Notes under the pieces: generated by a model
The model's input: the letters and a program-made list of their open reading frames with translations, nothing else
Databases searched by the model: none
What the model was told of the DNA's origin: nothing
Position numbers and translations under genes: made by a program
Assembly: GCA_028564705.1 (NCBI GenBank)
Contig: JAPXFQ010002813.1
Location: 2,108,001 to 2,172,000 of the forward strand
DNA length: 64,000 nt
Direction: 5' to 3'
Source of the DNA: Apricaphanius iberus
Taxonomy: Eukaryota; Chordata; Actinopteri; Cyprinodontiformes; Aphaniidae
Shown: piece after piece, positions 13,416 through 24,869 of the stretch
Numbering within the stretch: position 1 is the first letter of the stretch
Layout of the letters: every line of letters begins with the position of its first letter

Positions 13416-16400
13416 GAAGAAATTGCAAGTGATAAAAAATATTTTCAAAAACCTGCTTTTATTGCAATCACCCTGTCCTGGAGCTGATTTTAATTTAATG
13501 TCCAACTAAAAACAAGCTGCAAAAGTATCCTTGTAAAACAAGCTGGCTAGATTGAAATCACTCTGAGCTATGGAAGTCTAAGTAGTATATTGGTAAAAAA
13601 AAATTTGTTTGCCAAAAATTAAATCTTAAACATTAGAGAGCGATGCATTTTGCTGGAGCTTTTGTTAAGCTAAGCCCTCCCACTACAGTTCTTTTGAAAT
13701 GGTGATGAACGGGTCAGGCTGTACTGACCCGTTCCATTCTGTACTGTACTGGCCCTAGTGGAAATGGAGCATTACATAAGTTCATTTTTTTTTCTGTCTC
13801 TGCTGTGTCTTCTTAAACACCCAGACGGTCGTGGCTGATTGCCGCTCCTACTGAGCCAGGTTCTGCTGGAGGTTCCTTCCTGCAAAAGGGGAGTTTTTCC
13901 TTCTCCACTGTCACTACACGCTTGCTCAGTATGAGGGATTGCTGTGGTTGGAGTCTACATTAACGGGTACAACTGCCAGTCAATGACTTGATGCAATCTG
14001 TGGGAATTCTTAAATAGAAAACCTTTAACTGATTGGAATGGATGTAGGATTGTACTGAAATGACTTTTCTTGTAAAGTGTCTTGAGAATCTGCAAAATAT
14101 AAATAAAGCGAATTGAATTACAAGGCTTTACAGAACAGTGTGCTATTGTAGCTTTAACAAGTAAGGTTATAATAACATGATTTCAATAATAGGTTGTGAG
14201 ATAAAGTAGGTCGGTCTAAGGCAAAAAACTCCATGGCTGAAAATGAGGCCCACTCCAGCCCCGTTGATTCATCAAAACAAACCCTTATAAGACATATTCA
14301 GGTTGTGACATAACAAACCATGAAAAAGCTGTGGAGTTCTAAAAGCGTTTGCAAGGCAGTGCTGGTTTATACAGCTGAACATGGCCTGGGTTTATTACAG
14401 TCAGTGGACGAGAATCTATCCCCCGCACTCAATGAGCCACCACAGCTATGACATGTCTAAATATAGTTGAGTGACTCGTGCATTATTGCATTTCACACAA
14501 AACCAAAATGAGGCGTTGAATGTGTCAGGTCTAAGCCTGCAATTCTTTACAACTCACCACAATCTAGACCATGTATCATATCCTGACTATGATTCCACCA
14601 GGAAAATAAGTGGAAAATAATTCAATTAACCAATCTATGCTCTGCCTGCATTCTAGAAAGGCTTCTGATTGAGCTTCTAACAATAAGAAGCCCATTTTTT
14701 TCACCTCAAGACCAACAGAAGTAATCCAAGATAGGCTTCAGGACTATGACCAAAAAAAAAGAGAATAAATGTATCTTTGGGTAACTAACTAATCACCTCA
14801 AACTGTTTTTGAGCATGCTCAGACACTCACCTAAGTTAAAGATGGACAGCTGGGACATCATTGGGACTTTGTATACATTTCCTTCACCGCTCGTGAAGGG
14901 CCTCATCTTGGTGTTGTTAGGCTGGAAACAGGACTTCCACAAGCCTTTGAAGTAGATCGAGTTCAAAGCGACCAGACGGGTCAGCGTCGAATCCAGCATG
15001 TCGGCTTTGATCAAGCTGGGGATGTGACCTGCACGAATAAAGGTGAAAACACAAAGATCGATTATAAAAAAAGAAAAGAAGAAAAACAGTGTTTCATATG
15101 CAAATTATGGTGGAAGAGGAAGTGATATTGCCGACTCACAGGACAGAATATGAGTTACTGAAAATGTCTTACTGCTAAGGTTTGCTCAGTGGTTTGTGCA
15201 TAATAGTCCAGAGATGATGAATCTTATAAATGATGTCAAAGCAATAAGAGGTGAGTGATACCAGAGAATATAAACTCCAAGATGTGTTTGACAGTCTCAG
15301 TTATTTCATTCAGCATGTGGCCATGCACATCTAAACTGAGCTATGGCAATAAATGAGTCTTATCCTAAAACAGAAAGCGAGCCTTAATCGTAATATACCA
15401 GTTTGTGAGAAAATCGAGTTATTGAATGAAGTGTGCTCTACTCCACGACGGTAGGCATTGGTTCCCCAGGTTTGACCACCTCAAATTTTAGAGCTTTTTA
15501 GGCAACTCCAAAGAAAATTAAGACGTTTATAGCACTAATACTTATTCGTAAACACCAGAACAATGTCAATCACGAGATTACTTTTTTTTTTTAAATAATT
15601 ACACTTATTACAAAAACTGAAATCAGAGCATATTAACTTGCAGCTTAAATGTGAACTGATTAATGTCCATTGCTTGTAAAAATCAATGACCAAAAACAAA
15701 AGACACCAGTGTAAACCTGTGAATAAAGAGCCCACTATAAGGTCCGAGAGGAACCCCAAGATGTCACAAAAATCCAATGGGGCCACATGGGGAAATAATT
15801 TTTCTTCATCTTTTTTTGAAAGTATCAAACATTGATCTTCTATTAAGTCAAAGTGCAAACAGGATAAGAATGCACTCACAAATAAAATAGTCAAATCGAA
15901 TGTCTAAAGGCTATTAATAATGTTGAACTGCTAAACGTAGATTATTCTCAACATTCATTCACTTCTACAGTATTCTTTACTATACACTCATTTCAACAAT
16001 ATCAGAATCGATATTCTAAACTGTTGGATCTGTAAATCAGTCCCTTTGTCTTCTCCCTTTCGTACTTCAAGTTTCCCTAGACTGTCCTGCATCTTTATTA
16101 CAATAAAAAATAATCTTTAAAGCTTTAGCATATTTACCATTACTTGCATCCAATTTTCTTTCACATCTAAGCTTTTTGTGTTTGTCTTACTCCTAATGAT
16201 TAAATAAACAGAATGGGTCACCATCACTTGGGCATAGAAAGTGGTTATACTGGAACGAATGACTGAATGGTCACACCACTCATTCTTCCATACTGACAGG
16301 AGTAATCCCCTCATCCCTTCTGGCACCTCACTCTGCTTCTACATATTTTTTTCCCAACAGCACAAACCTTGTTTTACAAAGGCTCTAATTAATTCAGGTT

Positions 16401-19400
16401 AGTTTCTTAATATAGAGCTGAATAAGTTAGCATTGAAGGACACTTTTCACACAGAGCAGGTCTACACCTTTCCTTCAATATATTAATACTAATAATATAG
16501 ATTCAATAAGTAATCCCACCTGCCCACTCTGGACTTGTGGGCTCATGACAAAGTTGGGGTTCTATTACACTATTAGTATAATTATATAACTGCCAAAACA
16601 TCACACAACCTGCAGGCAAATCTCTAAATAATAAATAAATAAATGAAAAAAAAATTGCACGTTTGGTCATTCTTGTTCAACATCAAACTGCAAGCTTGTT
16701 TTAGAATAAAAAGTTACAGATTTTTGTACCCTTCCCAGAATCTGTATGCAGCGCTTTCCTCTTTTTAACTGTAACCTTATCAACTATAGCTCATTTTACT
16801 TTTAAACAGCACTAACTGAACACTGTGACTAGTTTCGCCATGATGAAAAAACAATAAAAGTTGCGGAGGCAGCCCAGCAGAAACAGCATAATTAAGTGAT
16901 CCCTTGCCATAACTGAACACCTGCCCCATTCCTACTCTGAGGCCTAGACATCAGACCGGCCCAAAGAGAATTGCCCAGACTTACCCAATAAACCACTCGT
17001 TTGGCCTGGTCCAAAGTGAGATGACCTAAACTGGTCAGCTTGAAAGACTTCCGACACTAGCCGCCTCGCGCTTCAACTTCACTTCCTAGTACCTCTCTCA
17101 CCTAATTGCTATATCTCACATCTACAAAGTAACTTTGAATCAAGACGACACATACCCATCATGTGATGTTTCCTCTCAACTAATTATACTGGTTCATTGC
17201 CGCCAGGTTGCTGACCAAACATCTTGTTTTGTAACGTTGCTTGGCCGTCCCCCCCATCCACCTTACCACATAGATGTGCCAAATAAAAATGACTGACATT
17301 TAAAAGAAATGAATAGGCTGGTACACAGTGGGGAGGGGCACCAAAGATGTGAAAGGTGGGATTTGAGCTACCCGCCTCCGTTCATGGGGCGCATGTTCTA
17401 CACCACCGTCCAGCTTCCGTTTAGTGTAGAATCGTCCTATCAGGTTTAATCAGTGAACAGATTTTAGATTTTGAGGGATCATCAACTAACTACAGCTCAA
17501 ATTAGGGGTGGGCGGTATGGCCAAATTTTAATATCACGGTCTTTATTTAAAAACATAACGGTATTTAACGGTACTTTTTTGGCATACAAGACCGTTCATA
17601 TCCACATTATCTTATAAGAATGAAGAACATAAAAATGTGCTTTAAATAGCCCATTTTACTGCCATATGGACTACATCATATTGTTTTTTCCAGACACAGT
17701 GGAATGATATGAAAATAATTAAAATGATGATGATTCTAGTAGACATTCTTGATGTTCTAAGGCTGAATGTATATTTTTTTAAAACCTCACGTTGGCGCAA
17801 GCAACAAATTGTATCTTCTAATTGCTTTGCATGTAGTACTGAAGACTCTCGCAAGGGGGCAGAGTATAGACTCAGATCAGATTTTGCCAAAGAAGAAGTA
17901 AAATATACATGGCGACCGTAGTTGATTATTAGCTGGTTAATATTCAGATAACAGAAAAAAAGACGCAGAAGTATTAGAGATGGTATTTATTTTCTACTGG
18001 TTTTGCCACCGTTGTGGCAGTTGTCCGAGATATTCACCGGTATAGGGGTATATTAAAAATTCATATCATAACGAAAATAAATACCGGTTTTCGGTGTGAA
18101 CCGGTATACCGACCAGGCCTAGTTCAAAGACTTATTTTATAAAAACGGTCAAATAAAAACTGCCTTTCAGACTAACAAGAGGAAAAAAGCTACAATGCAA
18201 AAGTAAGCCATTAATTGGTTTATAAGTGTTTTAACATCATTTATGGGTCATCTGTCATTGCTTTGCCCCGTTCAATTAGAAATCTTTATTAACAGACCAA
18301 GATGACAACAGGGCAAATCATGGAATACTTCCTTTCTTCCTACAGATTTAGAGCTGTAAAGGGAACGTTGTTTTTTCTCAACCTGGACCTTATTTTAGCA
18401 AACATTATGTTCATTTACTCACCCAGACAAATTTGGAGCTACCTGGAGCTGTTCAGGAGGAATTTATATCCAGTCAAAATCAGTGTATATCCATTTAATG
18501 GGAGTCAATCAGAGCAGTAGATTAGCTGCCTGTAATAAGCCATTACCTGCTCAAATACTCCATTCATTTTGTTATTAAACATTACCACTACTCCCCTCCA
18601 AGTTCATAACGTCTCGGAGGTCCTTATTTGTTTGGTTCCGGGGTAATTTAGAGGCTATAATACAACTACACTTTCGCGCGATTACAATTATGTCACTGTC
18701 GTGCTATATCCCAGTTGTAGTCTGAGCAGGACTTTTACCCAAATGACCAATTGGACGAAGTTCAGCTTCCAGAGACTCTTTCCGCAACCTACCCAGACTA
18801 CAGCTGTAATGGCGGATGGCTGCAACGTCTTTGAAATCCAAGGTTAGCGCAAGTTGGAATTTGTTACATGTTAAAGACCCAGATGCTAATAGCTTAGCAC
18901 CTCCAAGACATTCCGAACTCACAGGGGGATATCGCTAACTATTCATAACAGAACCTGGTTTAATGAAGGAGTTTTGGGGCAGATAATGCCTCATTAAAGG
19001 CGGCAAATCGCCTGCCCTGATTGACTCCCATTATTACTATTTAAAACGCTAATCGTGACTGGATATAAACTCCTCCTGAAGTGCTCGAAATGGCGTCAAA
19101 CTTGTCTGGGTGAGTAAATGAAAGAAATATTTGCTAAAAATAAGGTCCAGGTTAGGAAAAAAAAGACAAAACCAATTTCCCCTTTAAACAGAGTCGAGTG
19201 TACAAGTACAGCGGACCCCAGCCAGTGTTTGGATTTTCTATCCAACGTGACTCCAAGTTAATCAGAGAAAATCTGCCGAGTCTCACAATTTTTTCCTATA
19301 TAACATTTAAAAGAAAATGCAAGTGAGGAAGCTTGAACACCTAGGGGCAATGCTACTTGACAATTTCCACTGTGTATGAATGCATATTAAGATATAATGC

Positions 19401-20327
19401 ATCTAGAGTTTGAACCATTAACATCGGCAGTTCTAAGTGTTTTTTGATTTTTGCTGTTCACAGGCGATTTTGGTCCTCCACCCCGGGGACCCCAGGCCTC
19501 CCCTGTACACACCTTCATATCCATGGCTCACAATAATGGCCTAAAATGATTTCTCCAGCTGCAGACAGACAGCTGGATAGTGTCTGTAAAGGCAGACTTC
19601 CCTCGGACAGTAAATACTGAGGTGCATTAAAACTGCTAAATCTTTTAACATTCCTAATTTAAAAAAAACAACTTTTAAAAGTCATCTACCCAGTTGAGTA
19701 TTCGAAAGGAAGGTGCACCAGCCAAGCCTGATCCCTACCTTTGGTCTTATTGCTGACCCACTCATTGATGTAATCTGCTGCTGCAGTGGGGTTGCTGAAG
19801 TCCAGGCTCCTGCTCCCACACTGGAAGTTTGCTTTATTGGTGGCCATGAAGGTCTCCTCCATCGGGAAACCCTTCTGGCTGAACATGGCGTTGGCAATCA
19901 GCACCAGGTCCTGGTTTGACTTGGCAGTCAAGTTTTTGTGAAGCTTCTTCAGCATCCTATAGGGACCTGTGCAGAACAAGTAAATGTAATCTTTAGATCG
20001 ATGTTAAACAGTGATTTCAGATTATCAAGGGCTCCTCTACCAAACCAGTTCAACACTCTCCTTACCCATTTTCTTGTAACGCAGAGCGTTCACGATTTGC
20101 TTCCTCGTTTCCCCGTGGGCTCCAGGTAGCAGCATGCCGAGGATGGAAGCCACTCCATGGGGAGAAAGCACCACGTTCTCTAAAGGCTTTGAGCGGACCA
20201 CTTCCTGAAACACCTTGATGCCCAGATCGGAGCCCCGCTCACCATAAGAGGGAGCCGCAGACAGCCCGCTCTTATAGGCACAGAGGGTCACCAGTGCGTA
20301 CAGGTAAAGGAAGGAGATGTGCTTCAT
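8463..20327 (-). CDS. serpine2: Glia-derived nexin / protease nexin-1 (serpin E2), complete coding region
   Basis: Eight coding exons: 20327-20066, 19966-19739, 15028-14831, 10886-10688, 10161-10064, 9657-9571, 8703-8620 and 8500-8463. They sum to 1194 nt, 397 residues plus TGA, against 398 in human as I recall, and every splice phase agrees. A signal peptide (MKHISFLYLYALVTLCAYKS...) precedes the serpin fold. Visible hallmarks are NVVLSPHGVASILGMLLPGA, ALNSIYFKGLWKSCFQPNNT, VIELPYHGNTISMLIVVPSD, the hinge EEGTKAAAATTA, and the end [25 protein letters not shown] in segments. The scissile bond is Arg364-Ser365 (ILMARSSPP), the same arginine P1 as in mammals, so thrombin, urokinase and trypsin-like proteases are the expected targets. 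N-glycosylation sites N99 (NLT) and N160 (NKT) are present, and residues 80-110 are basic, fitting heparin binding. The protein should be secreted. Introns contain hAT, TTAA-flanked and palindromic elements. Orthology is called from motif recall, not alignment. Confidence 0.95.
8620..8703 (-). CDS. serpine2: serpine2 exon carrying the reactive-centre bond
   Basis: This 84-nt exon (acceptor TTTAG, donor GTACGC) holds the reactive-centre loop: AILMARSSPPW with Arg364-Ser365 as P1-P1', followed by [17 protein letters not shown]. The hinge (GTKAAAAT) lies in the preceding exon, so the loop is split by a phase-1 intron, as I recall for mammalian SERPINE2. An inhibitory hinge with small residues plus the Arg P1 indicates an active inhibitor rather than a non-inhibitory serpin. 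Confidence 0.92.
9425..9485 (-). mobile_element. hAT-like MITE end
   Basis: The minus strand reads TAGGGCTGGGCAATTAATCG and resembles the 62.1 kb element start. The left partner may be near 8.8 kb but is unclear. Confidence 0.35.
10212..10260 (+). repeat. Retroelement tail fragment
   Basis: AATAGAATAGAATAACCCTT followed by GTCCCCGAAAGGGGAATTT, a common 3' tail of fish L2-like retroelements. It lies 50 bp upstream of serpine2 coding exon 5. Confidence 0.4.
11544..12298 (+). mobile_element. hAT element with degenerate BED-finger transposase
   Basis: Ends TAGGGATGGGTACC and, inverted, TAGAGATGGGTACA. The flanking 8-mers ATGGGAAG (11536-11543) and ATAGGAAA (12299-12306) agree at six positions, as in an aged 8-bp hAT duplication. 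A plus frame from about 11751 reads MAERKCCKVRLHFSKRDGDY, ARCNLCDTKCKSS (BED zinc finger); later pieces read VTLDNVANMDVAVKKM and GCFAHNF, typical hAT catalytic surroundings. Most of the transposase is deleted. It lies in serpine2 intron 4 (between coding exons 3 and 4). Confidence 0.75.
12490..12935. mobile_element. TTAA-flanked MITE with 14-bp inverted repeats
   Basis: AGTGACAGTGTGTA after TTAA (12490-12493) recurs inverted as TACACACTGTCACT before TTAA (12932-12935). Its size of about 440 bp and TTAA target suggest a non-autonomous piggyBac-type element. Small frames inside are not genes. Confidence 0.7.
13373..13414 (+). repeat. Poly-G run of 42 bases
   Basis: An uninterrupted G homopolymer in serpine2 intron 4 (between coding exons 3 and 4). 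Shorter G runs occur at 50685-50702 and near 29587 and 39025. Confidence 0.97.
13830..14120 (-). repeat. LINE/SINE 3'-end repeat, AATTCAATTC family (inverted copy)
   Basis: GAGCCAGGTTCTGCTGGAGG through TGCTCAGTATGAGGGATTGC to AAATAAAGCGAATTGAATTA is the reverse complement of the 5.3 kb repeat. It lies in serpine2 intron 4 (between coding exons 3 and 4). Confidence 0.6.
15030..17260. other. serpine2 intron 3, left part, nothing recognised
   Basis: Unique-looking AT-rich intron sequence; small frames here lack family resemblance. A CpG-bearing patch near 16.9-17.1 kb may be old repeat DNA. Confidence 0.45.
17275..17415 (-). repeat. tRNA-derived SINE
   Basis: The minus strand reads GGTGGTGTAGAACATGCGCC, CCATGAACGGAGG and AGCTCAAATCCCACC, an A box, CAT anticodon arm and B box in order, as in a tRNA head. 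Confidence 0.45.
17505..18121. mobile_element. hAT-like MITE
   Basis: Ends TAGGGGTGGGCGGTATGGCC and, inverted, TAGGCCTGGTCGGTATACCG. Flanks GCTCAAAT and GTTCAAAG match at six of eight bases. It lies in serpine2 intron 3 (between coding exons 2 and 3). Confidence 0.55.
18360..19183. mobile_element. Long-inverted-repeat MITE flanked by TTAA-like ends
   Basis: Two arms of about 190-230 bp face each other: CAACCTGGACCTTATTTTAG and ACTCACCCAGACAAATTTGG on the left, their complements on the right at about 19040-19160. Outer ends read (G)TAA|AGGGAAC and, inverted, TTAA|AGGGGAAA, which suggests a TTAA target as in piggyBac-type elements. It lies in serpine2 intron 3 (between coding exons 2 and 3). 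No transposase is visible. Confidence 0.65.
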
Positions 20328-20343
20328 TTTGATCGCTCAGCAA
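20328..20343 (-). other. serpine2: serpine2 exon 2, untranslated start and acceptor
   Basis: Sixteen bases upstream of the serpine2 ATG a pyrimidine-rich tract ends in TCCTTCAAG, a good 3' splice site. The start codon is therefore in exon 2 and a separate untranslated first exon is expected upstream. ATG context is AAAATGA. Confidence 0.6.
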
Positions 20344-20737
20344 CTTGAAGGAGAGAAATAAATATACTGAATGAGCTTATTAGAAAACATTCATCTACCA
20401 CAGCCTGCATTCCTCAAAGTCTCCATGACTCCTCATTTCTTTCCAATAACTCACTGTGGTTTACTAGGTAATGGTTGATTATCACTCACACTCTTCTTCC
20501 TTTGAGGAAAACCTTTTATTTAGCACAGCTCAGTTTTATAATCTAATAACAGACAGACGCAGGCAAAAAGCTGCCCTCGGCTTTTATTTCATTAGACTAC
20601 TCCGAATCTTTCGGGCCATCCTAGGAAACTTGTTCCAGTCGGCTCCACTGATCAAAGCAAAGTAAACACAGCCACAGGAGACAGATTTAATGCCCTCCTG
20701 TGATGAGCAACTGCAGTAGGATCGGCTTTACTGCAAT

Positions 20738-20772
20738 AACACTGCTTATTTTACACTAAAATAAGCAGTGTT
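20738..20772. repeat. Perfect 15-bp hairpin, 5-nt loop
   Basis: AACACTGCTTATTTT and its complement separated by ACACT, immediately before an L2 LINE fragment in serpine2 intron 1. Confidence 0.95.
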
Positions 20773-20774
20773 TT

Positions 20775-21250
20775 AGAATGACAACATGGAGGAGGAGATG
20801 GTTGACTGCACAACGGACTATATAAACTTCTGTATGGACGTTGTTGTTCCAGTAAGAACTGTGCGCTGCTTCGCTAATAACAAGCCCTGGATAACCAGTG
20901 ACATCAAAGGCCTCCTGAACCAGAAGAAGAAGGCCTTCAGAGATGGTGACACACAGGAGCTCAAGCGGATACAGAAGGAACTCAGAGTCCAGCTCAGAGA
21001 GGGGAAGGAGCAATACAGAAGGAAAATAGAACAGAGGATGCAGAACAACAGCATGAGGGAGGTATGGGAGGGGATGAAGACCATCACTGGCTGCAGCTCA
21101 AAGAAAGGAGCCCCCATTGAGGCTGATGTGGGAAGAGCAAACCAGTTAAACCAGTTTAATAGGTTTGCCAAATCTCAGCGATGTGGCAAAGCTCTACTTA
21201 TTTTACCGGGAGTACAGACGCAGGCTGAGGGTTACAGTCAGAAATGCTAA
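20775..21250 (+). mobile_element. L2-type LINE ORF2 fragment
   Basis: A 154-residue frame from 20786 with NNKPWITSDIKGLLNQKKKA, LRVQLREGKEQYRRKIEQRM and MREVWEGMKTITG, the linker between endonuclease and reverse transcriptase of L2/CR1-type LINEs. It lies in serpine2 intron 1, about 450 bp upstream of the coding start. It lacks catalytic regions. Confidence 0.7.
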
Positions 21251-21502
21251 ACAGGCGAATTGTGGTAACTACTAAAAGACTGTAGACACATTAAAATACC
21301 AACTGTCTTTATATTGTTTGTAAAATAAGGAAAATCTGTTGACATGCAGAGCGGTGTAACACCTACTGCTCTCTCTCGCACACAGTGCGACTTCACCTAA
21401 GCTCCTAATATAAACAATGATACATTAAAGAAAGACTTCTCCAGTCTCCTATACAGTTTAAGTAGATTATTGAATGCTTTAGTAATCCAAGCCATATCCA
21501 GA

Positions 21503-22182
21503 GGTGGGCAGTAACTAATTGCATTTGATTAAGTAACTTTTTGGAAAAGATGTACTCTGAGGAATACTTTAACCACAGTAAACGTTTTACTTTTTTGAGT
21601 GATATTATTATGTAGTATCACTGGTCCTACTACAGTCAAATTTCTAGATATTCTACGCACTGTGAGTAACTTCAGTGAGAAAAAAAAAAAATATTTTAAC
21701 CACAAAAAAAAAATCCACAGGACACAATACCTACCAGTTTATTAGACTTCTTGTTTGTAAACAGACTTTGGAGTTCTACCATTTTTCATCTACTGTGCTT
21801 GCCATGACATATGGAGGTCAACTCAACATAAACATATAGATTGTCACTTGAAGTACTGTACCCTTTTCTGACAGATTTATCCTACAAAAGTATTAGTTTC
21901 AATTATATATTAAACCTATTGGTTTTTGATTGTGTGTGGGTTTTTTCTCCCCATTTTAGTTTTTAAAATACTACAACTAGAACATAACATTTTGGTTATT
22001 TTTGACATTCTAAAGTAATAAATCACAATTGATCAGTTCCTCAGCATTCAAGCTTTCTAAATACCTTTTTACTTTTGAGTAATTTCATTGATGGCTACTT
22101 TATACTTCTGCTTGAGCAGGAATATGTTTTAGTAGTCTTACTCCTATAGGAGTACAATGTTACGGTACTCTACCCACATCAG
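21503..22182. mobile_element. MITE, GTGGGCAGTAACTA family (copy 1)
   Basis: Begins CAGAGGTGGGCAGTAACTAA and ends GTACTCTACCCACATC, a rough inverted repeat. The interior has AT-rich TACTTTTGAGTA-type phrases. A second copy lies at 26.6-27.25 kb. Confidence 0.5.
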
Positions 22183-22834
22183 CACATAACATTGAACATT
22201 TTCTGCTAAAGTACTAATTCGGACAATACGATTATTTAATTGATCGTGTAAAAAAAGAACATCTTGTGAAATGCTGCGAAAATAAATTAGAAAACACTGA
22301 ATATTTATTTAAAGGAACAGTTGTGTGTGCCACTTTGGAAGGACATTTAACTGGAAGTGGGATCCCAAATGAAATTCTGCTTAGGTCCCCATAAAAGCTT
22401 TAACCGAAGTAAAATAATAATAAACCCTTTTAACACAAAAGCTAACCTACCTCTCAGTTATTCATTAATTAAAACAATACGTGCAAACAGCAGGGGGGCG
22501 AAGAGGCTGCTCAGGAGGTGGGGCGCACTTTCTCTTTAACAATAGCAATTCAAGTCACGTCTATGCCAATGTTTAAACAAAAAAAAATATTTTTTGAAGT
22601 AAAATTTAGTGTAAACCCCGTAGCTAAACGATACTAAGAGCAGACTGAAACCACACATAATTTGGAACATTAGTAAGAGTCATGAAATATATAAAAAGAT
22701 TAAATAAAAACGAAGAAGTTAACTTTTCACGCAAAGTTTGACTCCAGCTACGAGCAGCGTGTCCCTTTACGTGCGATACTACACTATATATCATCTTCAA
22801 GAGAAGAAAGTTAACAAACGACGGCCCTTCTTAC

Positions 22835-23060
22835 CTTTCGTGTAAGGTTTTCGTTTTTCAGATGTATCGCCTAGGTGATACGGTAACCTTATATCAGTCC
22901 GTTTCTTAATAAGCCCGACAGACCAGCGAAGGTTCGACCGTAATTGGACGCAACTAACAAACTGTCTATTCCTGCTAACCTGCGCGCTACGACTGAGCTC
23001 ACCGTTGTTTTCAAAGAGGAATTTATTGGACCGAGCTCCGCCTTCTGCTGGTCACAAACA
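22835..23060 (-). promoter_or_regulatory. Probable serpine2 untranslated exon 1 and promoter
   Basis: On the minus strand a strong donor (AAAG|GTAAGAAG) follows 22835, 2.5 kb upstream of the coding start. Above it are a TATA-like GATATAAGG at about 22888-22896, a near-perfect palindrome around CCTAGG at about 22862-22879, and a CCAAT-containing, CpG-bearing stretch to about 23060. This fits an exon 1 starting around 22.86-22.87 kb. The assignment to serpine2 is inferred from orientation, the exon 2 acceptor and lack of another gene. Confidence 0.45.
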
Positions 23061-23452
23061 GCGAGTTACAGTACATGTACTTCCGCTAGACCTCCAAAAT
23101 AAAAGCAGAAGCAGACCGCGTTCCTTTCCATTTCATATGAGGCAGTTGAAATGTTCAGGCAACAAATAGTGGGGAAACTGCCGCAGTCTTGGAGGACCAA
23201 CAATCATACCAGTCAGGACAGGGGTATTTGTAGAAAATTGTGAATCTGGTTTATTATGGTTGTGATGTAAAAAAAATAAATAAACTTTGAACATTTAGAA
23301 GAGCACTTTTCAGTCCAGCTGACCAATTATTTAATATACACGTGCAAATTTGATATCTTGGTCATTAAACATTAAAGCTAACGTAACCCCAAAATTCATT
23401 TTCTCAAAAAAGCAGAATGTTCCTTAATTCAATTCAGTTCAGTTTATTTATA

Positions 23453-24858
23453 AAACGGGACGCAAAGGTAGCTATTTGGCAGCCACAAACTGGGCAAGTT
23501 GTCCCACTTGTAAAGATGAAAGGTTTGTTGTTTTAATTATAGAGACACTTCAACTGTAAAAGACAGGATGTAGAAAAAAATCCAGGAAATCACATTGTAT
23601 GATTTTAAAATAATTTATGTATAATGGTGCAGAAAATATGTATTTGTTCAAATAAACAATCGTTCACCAAATACTTCATAATGCGATCTTAATTGGTTGG
23701 CAATGACAGAGGTGAAGCATTAGGTCTTCCCTAGGTTTGCACACACTAACTGTTTTTTTTTTCCGCCCATTCTGCAGATATTTTGATGATGTGATGTTAT
23801 GACTTTCAACTCCCTCCAAAGATTCTTTATTGGATTGAGACTGGCAACGCCACAACCTTGAAATGCTATTTATGTAGGCTAATCTTTCCTTATGGCCCAA
23901 ACGATGTATTTGGAATGATTGTCCTGCTGGAAGATCTAACCATTATTAATCTTAAATGCTCTCACTGATGGAAGAAGATTGTTTCCTTAATAAAGATCAG
24001 TCATTCTGCCCCCTTTAGAGTAAAGCAGCCCAATGCATAATGTTTTCCACCCCCATGCTTAACAGTGAGTGTGGTATTCTTGGGATGAAACTCAGCATTC
24101 CCCCTCCAAACAGGGTGTGTGCCTTTTATACCAAAGAGTTCCATTTTGACCTCATCTGACCACATGACATTCCCCCAATCCTACTCTGGATCATCCAGAT
24201 GGTCTCTGTCAGACTTTAGACATGCCTGGACATTTGCTTGCTTAAACATTGGGACTTTTTGAGCACAGCAGTTTCCTTCAGGTCAATGACTACATCCTCT
24301 TGCATAGTTCCGGGTAATTTTCTCGTAACTTTCAAGACGAGATCTTGGAAGGAGCCCCGGATCGAGGGAGATTATTAGTGATCCATTTTCTAATGTAACA
24401 GTTGATATCTTTTCATCAAGCTGCTCTCCTACTGTACATTGACTCATCCTAGTCTTTTACAGGTGTATAATCTTGTCCCTGGTGTCCTTGAACAGCCCTC
24501 TTGCCATGGTAAACATTGGAGTCAGACTGTTTGAGGGGGCAGACAGGTGTTTTTTATACAGATAACAAGTTTAAACATGTAACCAGTGGAGGACAGAAGA
24601 GTTTCTTAAAAAAAAAAAGAAGTAACAGGTCTGTGGGGCTCAGAATTCGTGCTTGTGTGTGGGTGTTAAATACTTATTTTCTGCATCATTATACAAATAC
24701 ATTCTTCCAAAATCACACAATGTGATTTCCTAGATTTTTTTACATTCTGTCTCTCACAATTGAAATGTACCTATAATACATATTACAAACCTCATCTTTT
24801 TAAGTGGGACAGCTTGCACAGTCTGTGGCTGTCAAATATTTGTTTGCCCCACTGTATA
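23453..24858 (-). mobile_element. Tc1-like element with about 200-bp inverted repeats, decayed
   Basis: Left (GGCAGCCACAAACTGGGCAA ... GTCCCACTTGTAAAGATGA) and right (TCTTTTTAAGTGGGACAGCT ... GTTTGCCCCACTGTATA) ends are long inverted copies of each other reaching inward to GCAGAAAATA. The interior reads on the minus strand as a damaged Tc1 transposase around 23.68-24.5 kb. It lies between serpine2 exon 1 and the prss16 3' end. Confidence 0.75.
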
Positions 24859-24869
24859 TAACGGCAATT

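Noticed and set aside
13215..13487. Frame with a polyglycine stretch
   Set aside because: Product of the G homopolymer inside an intron.
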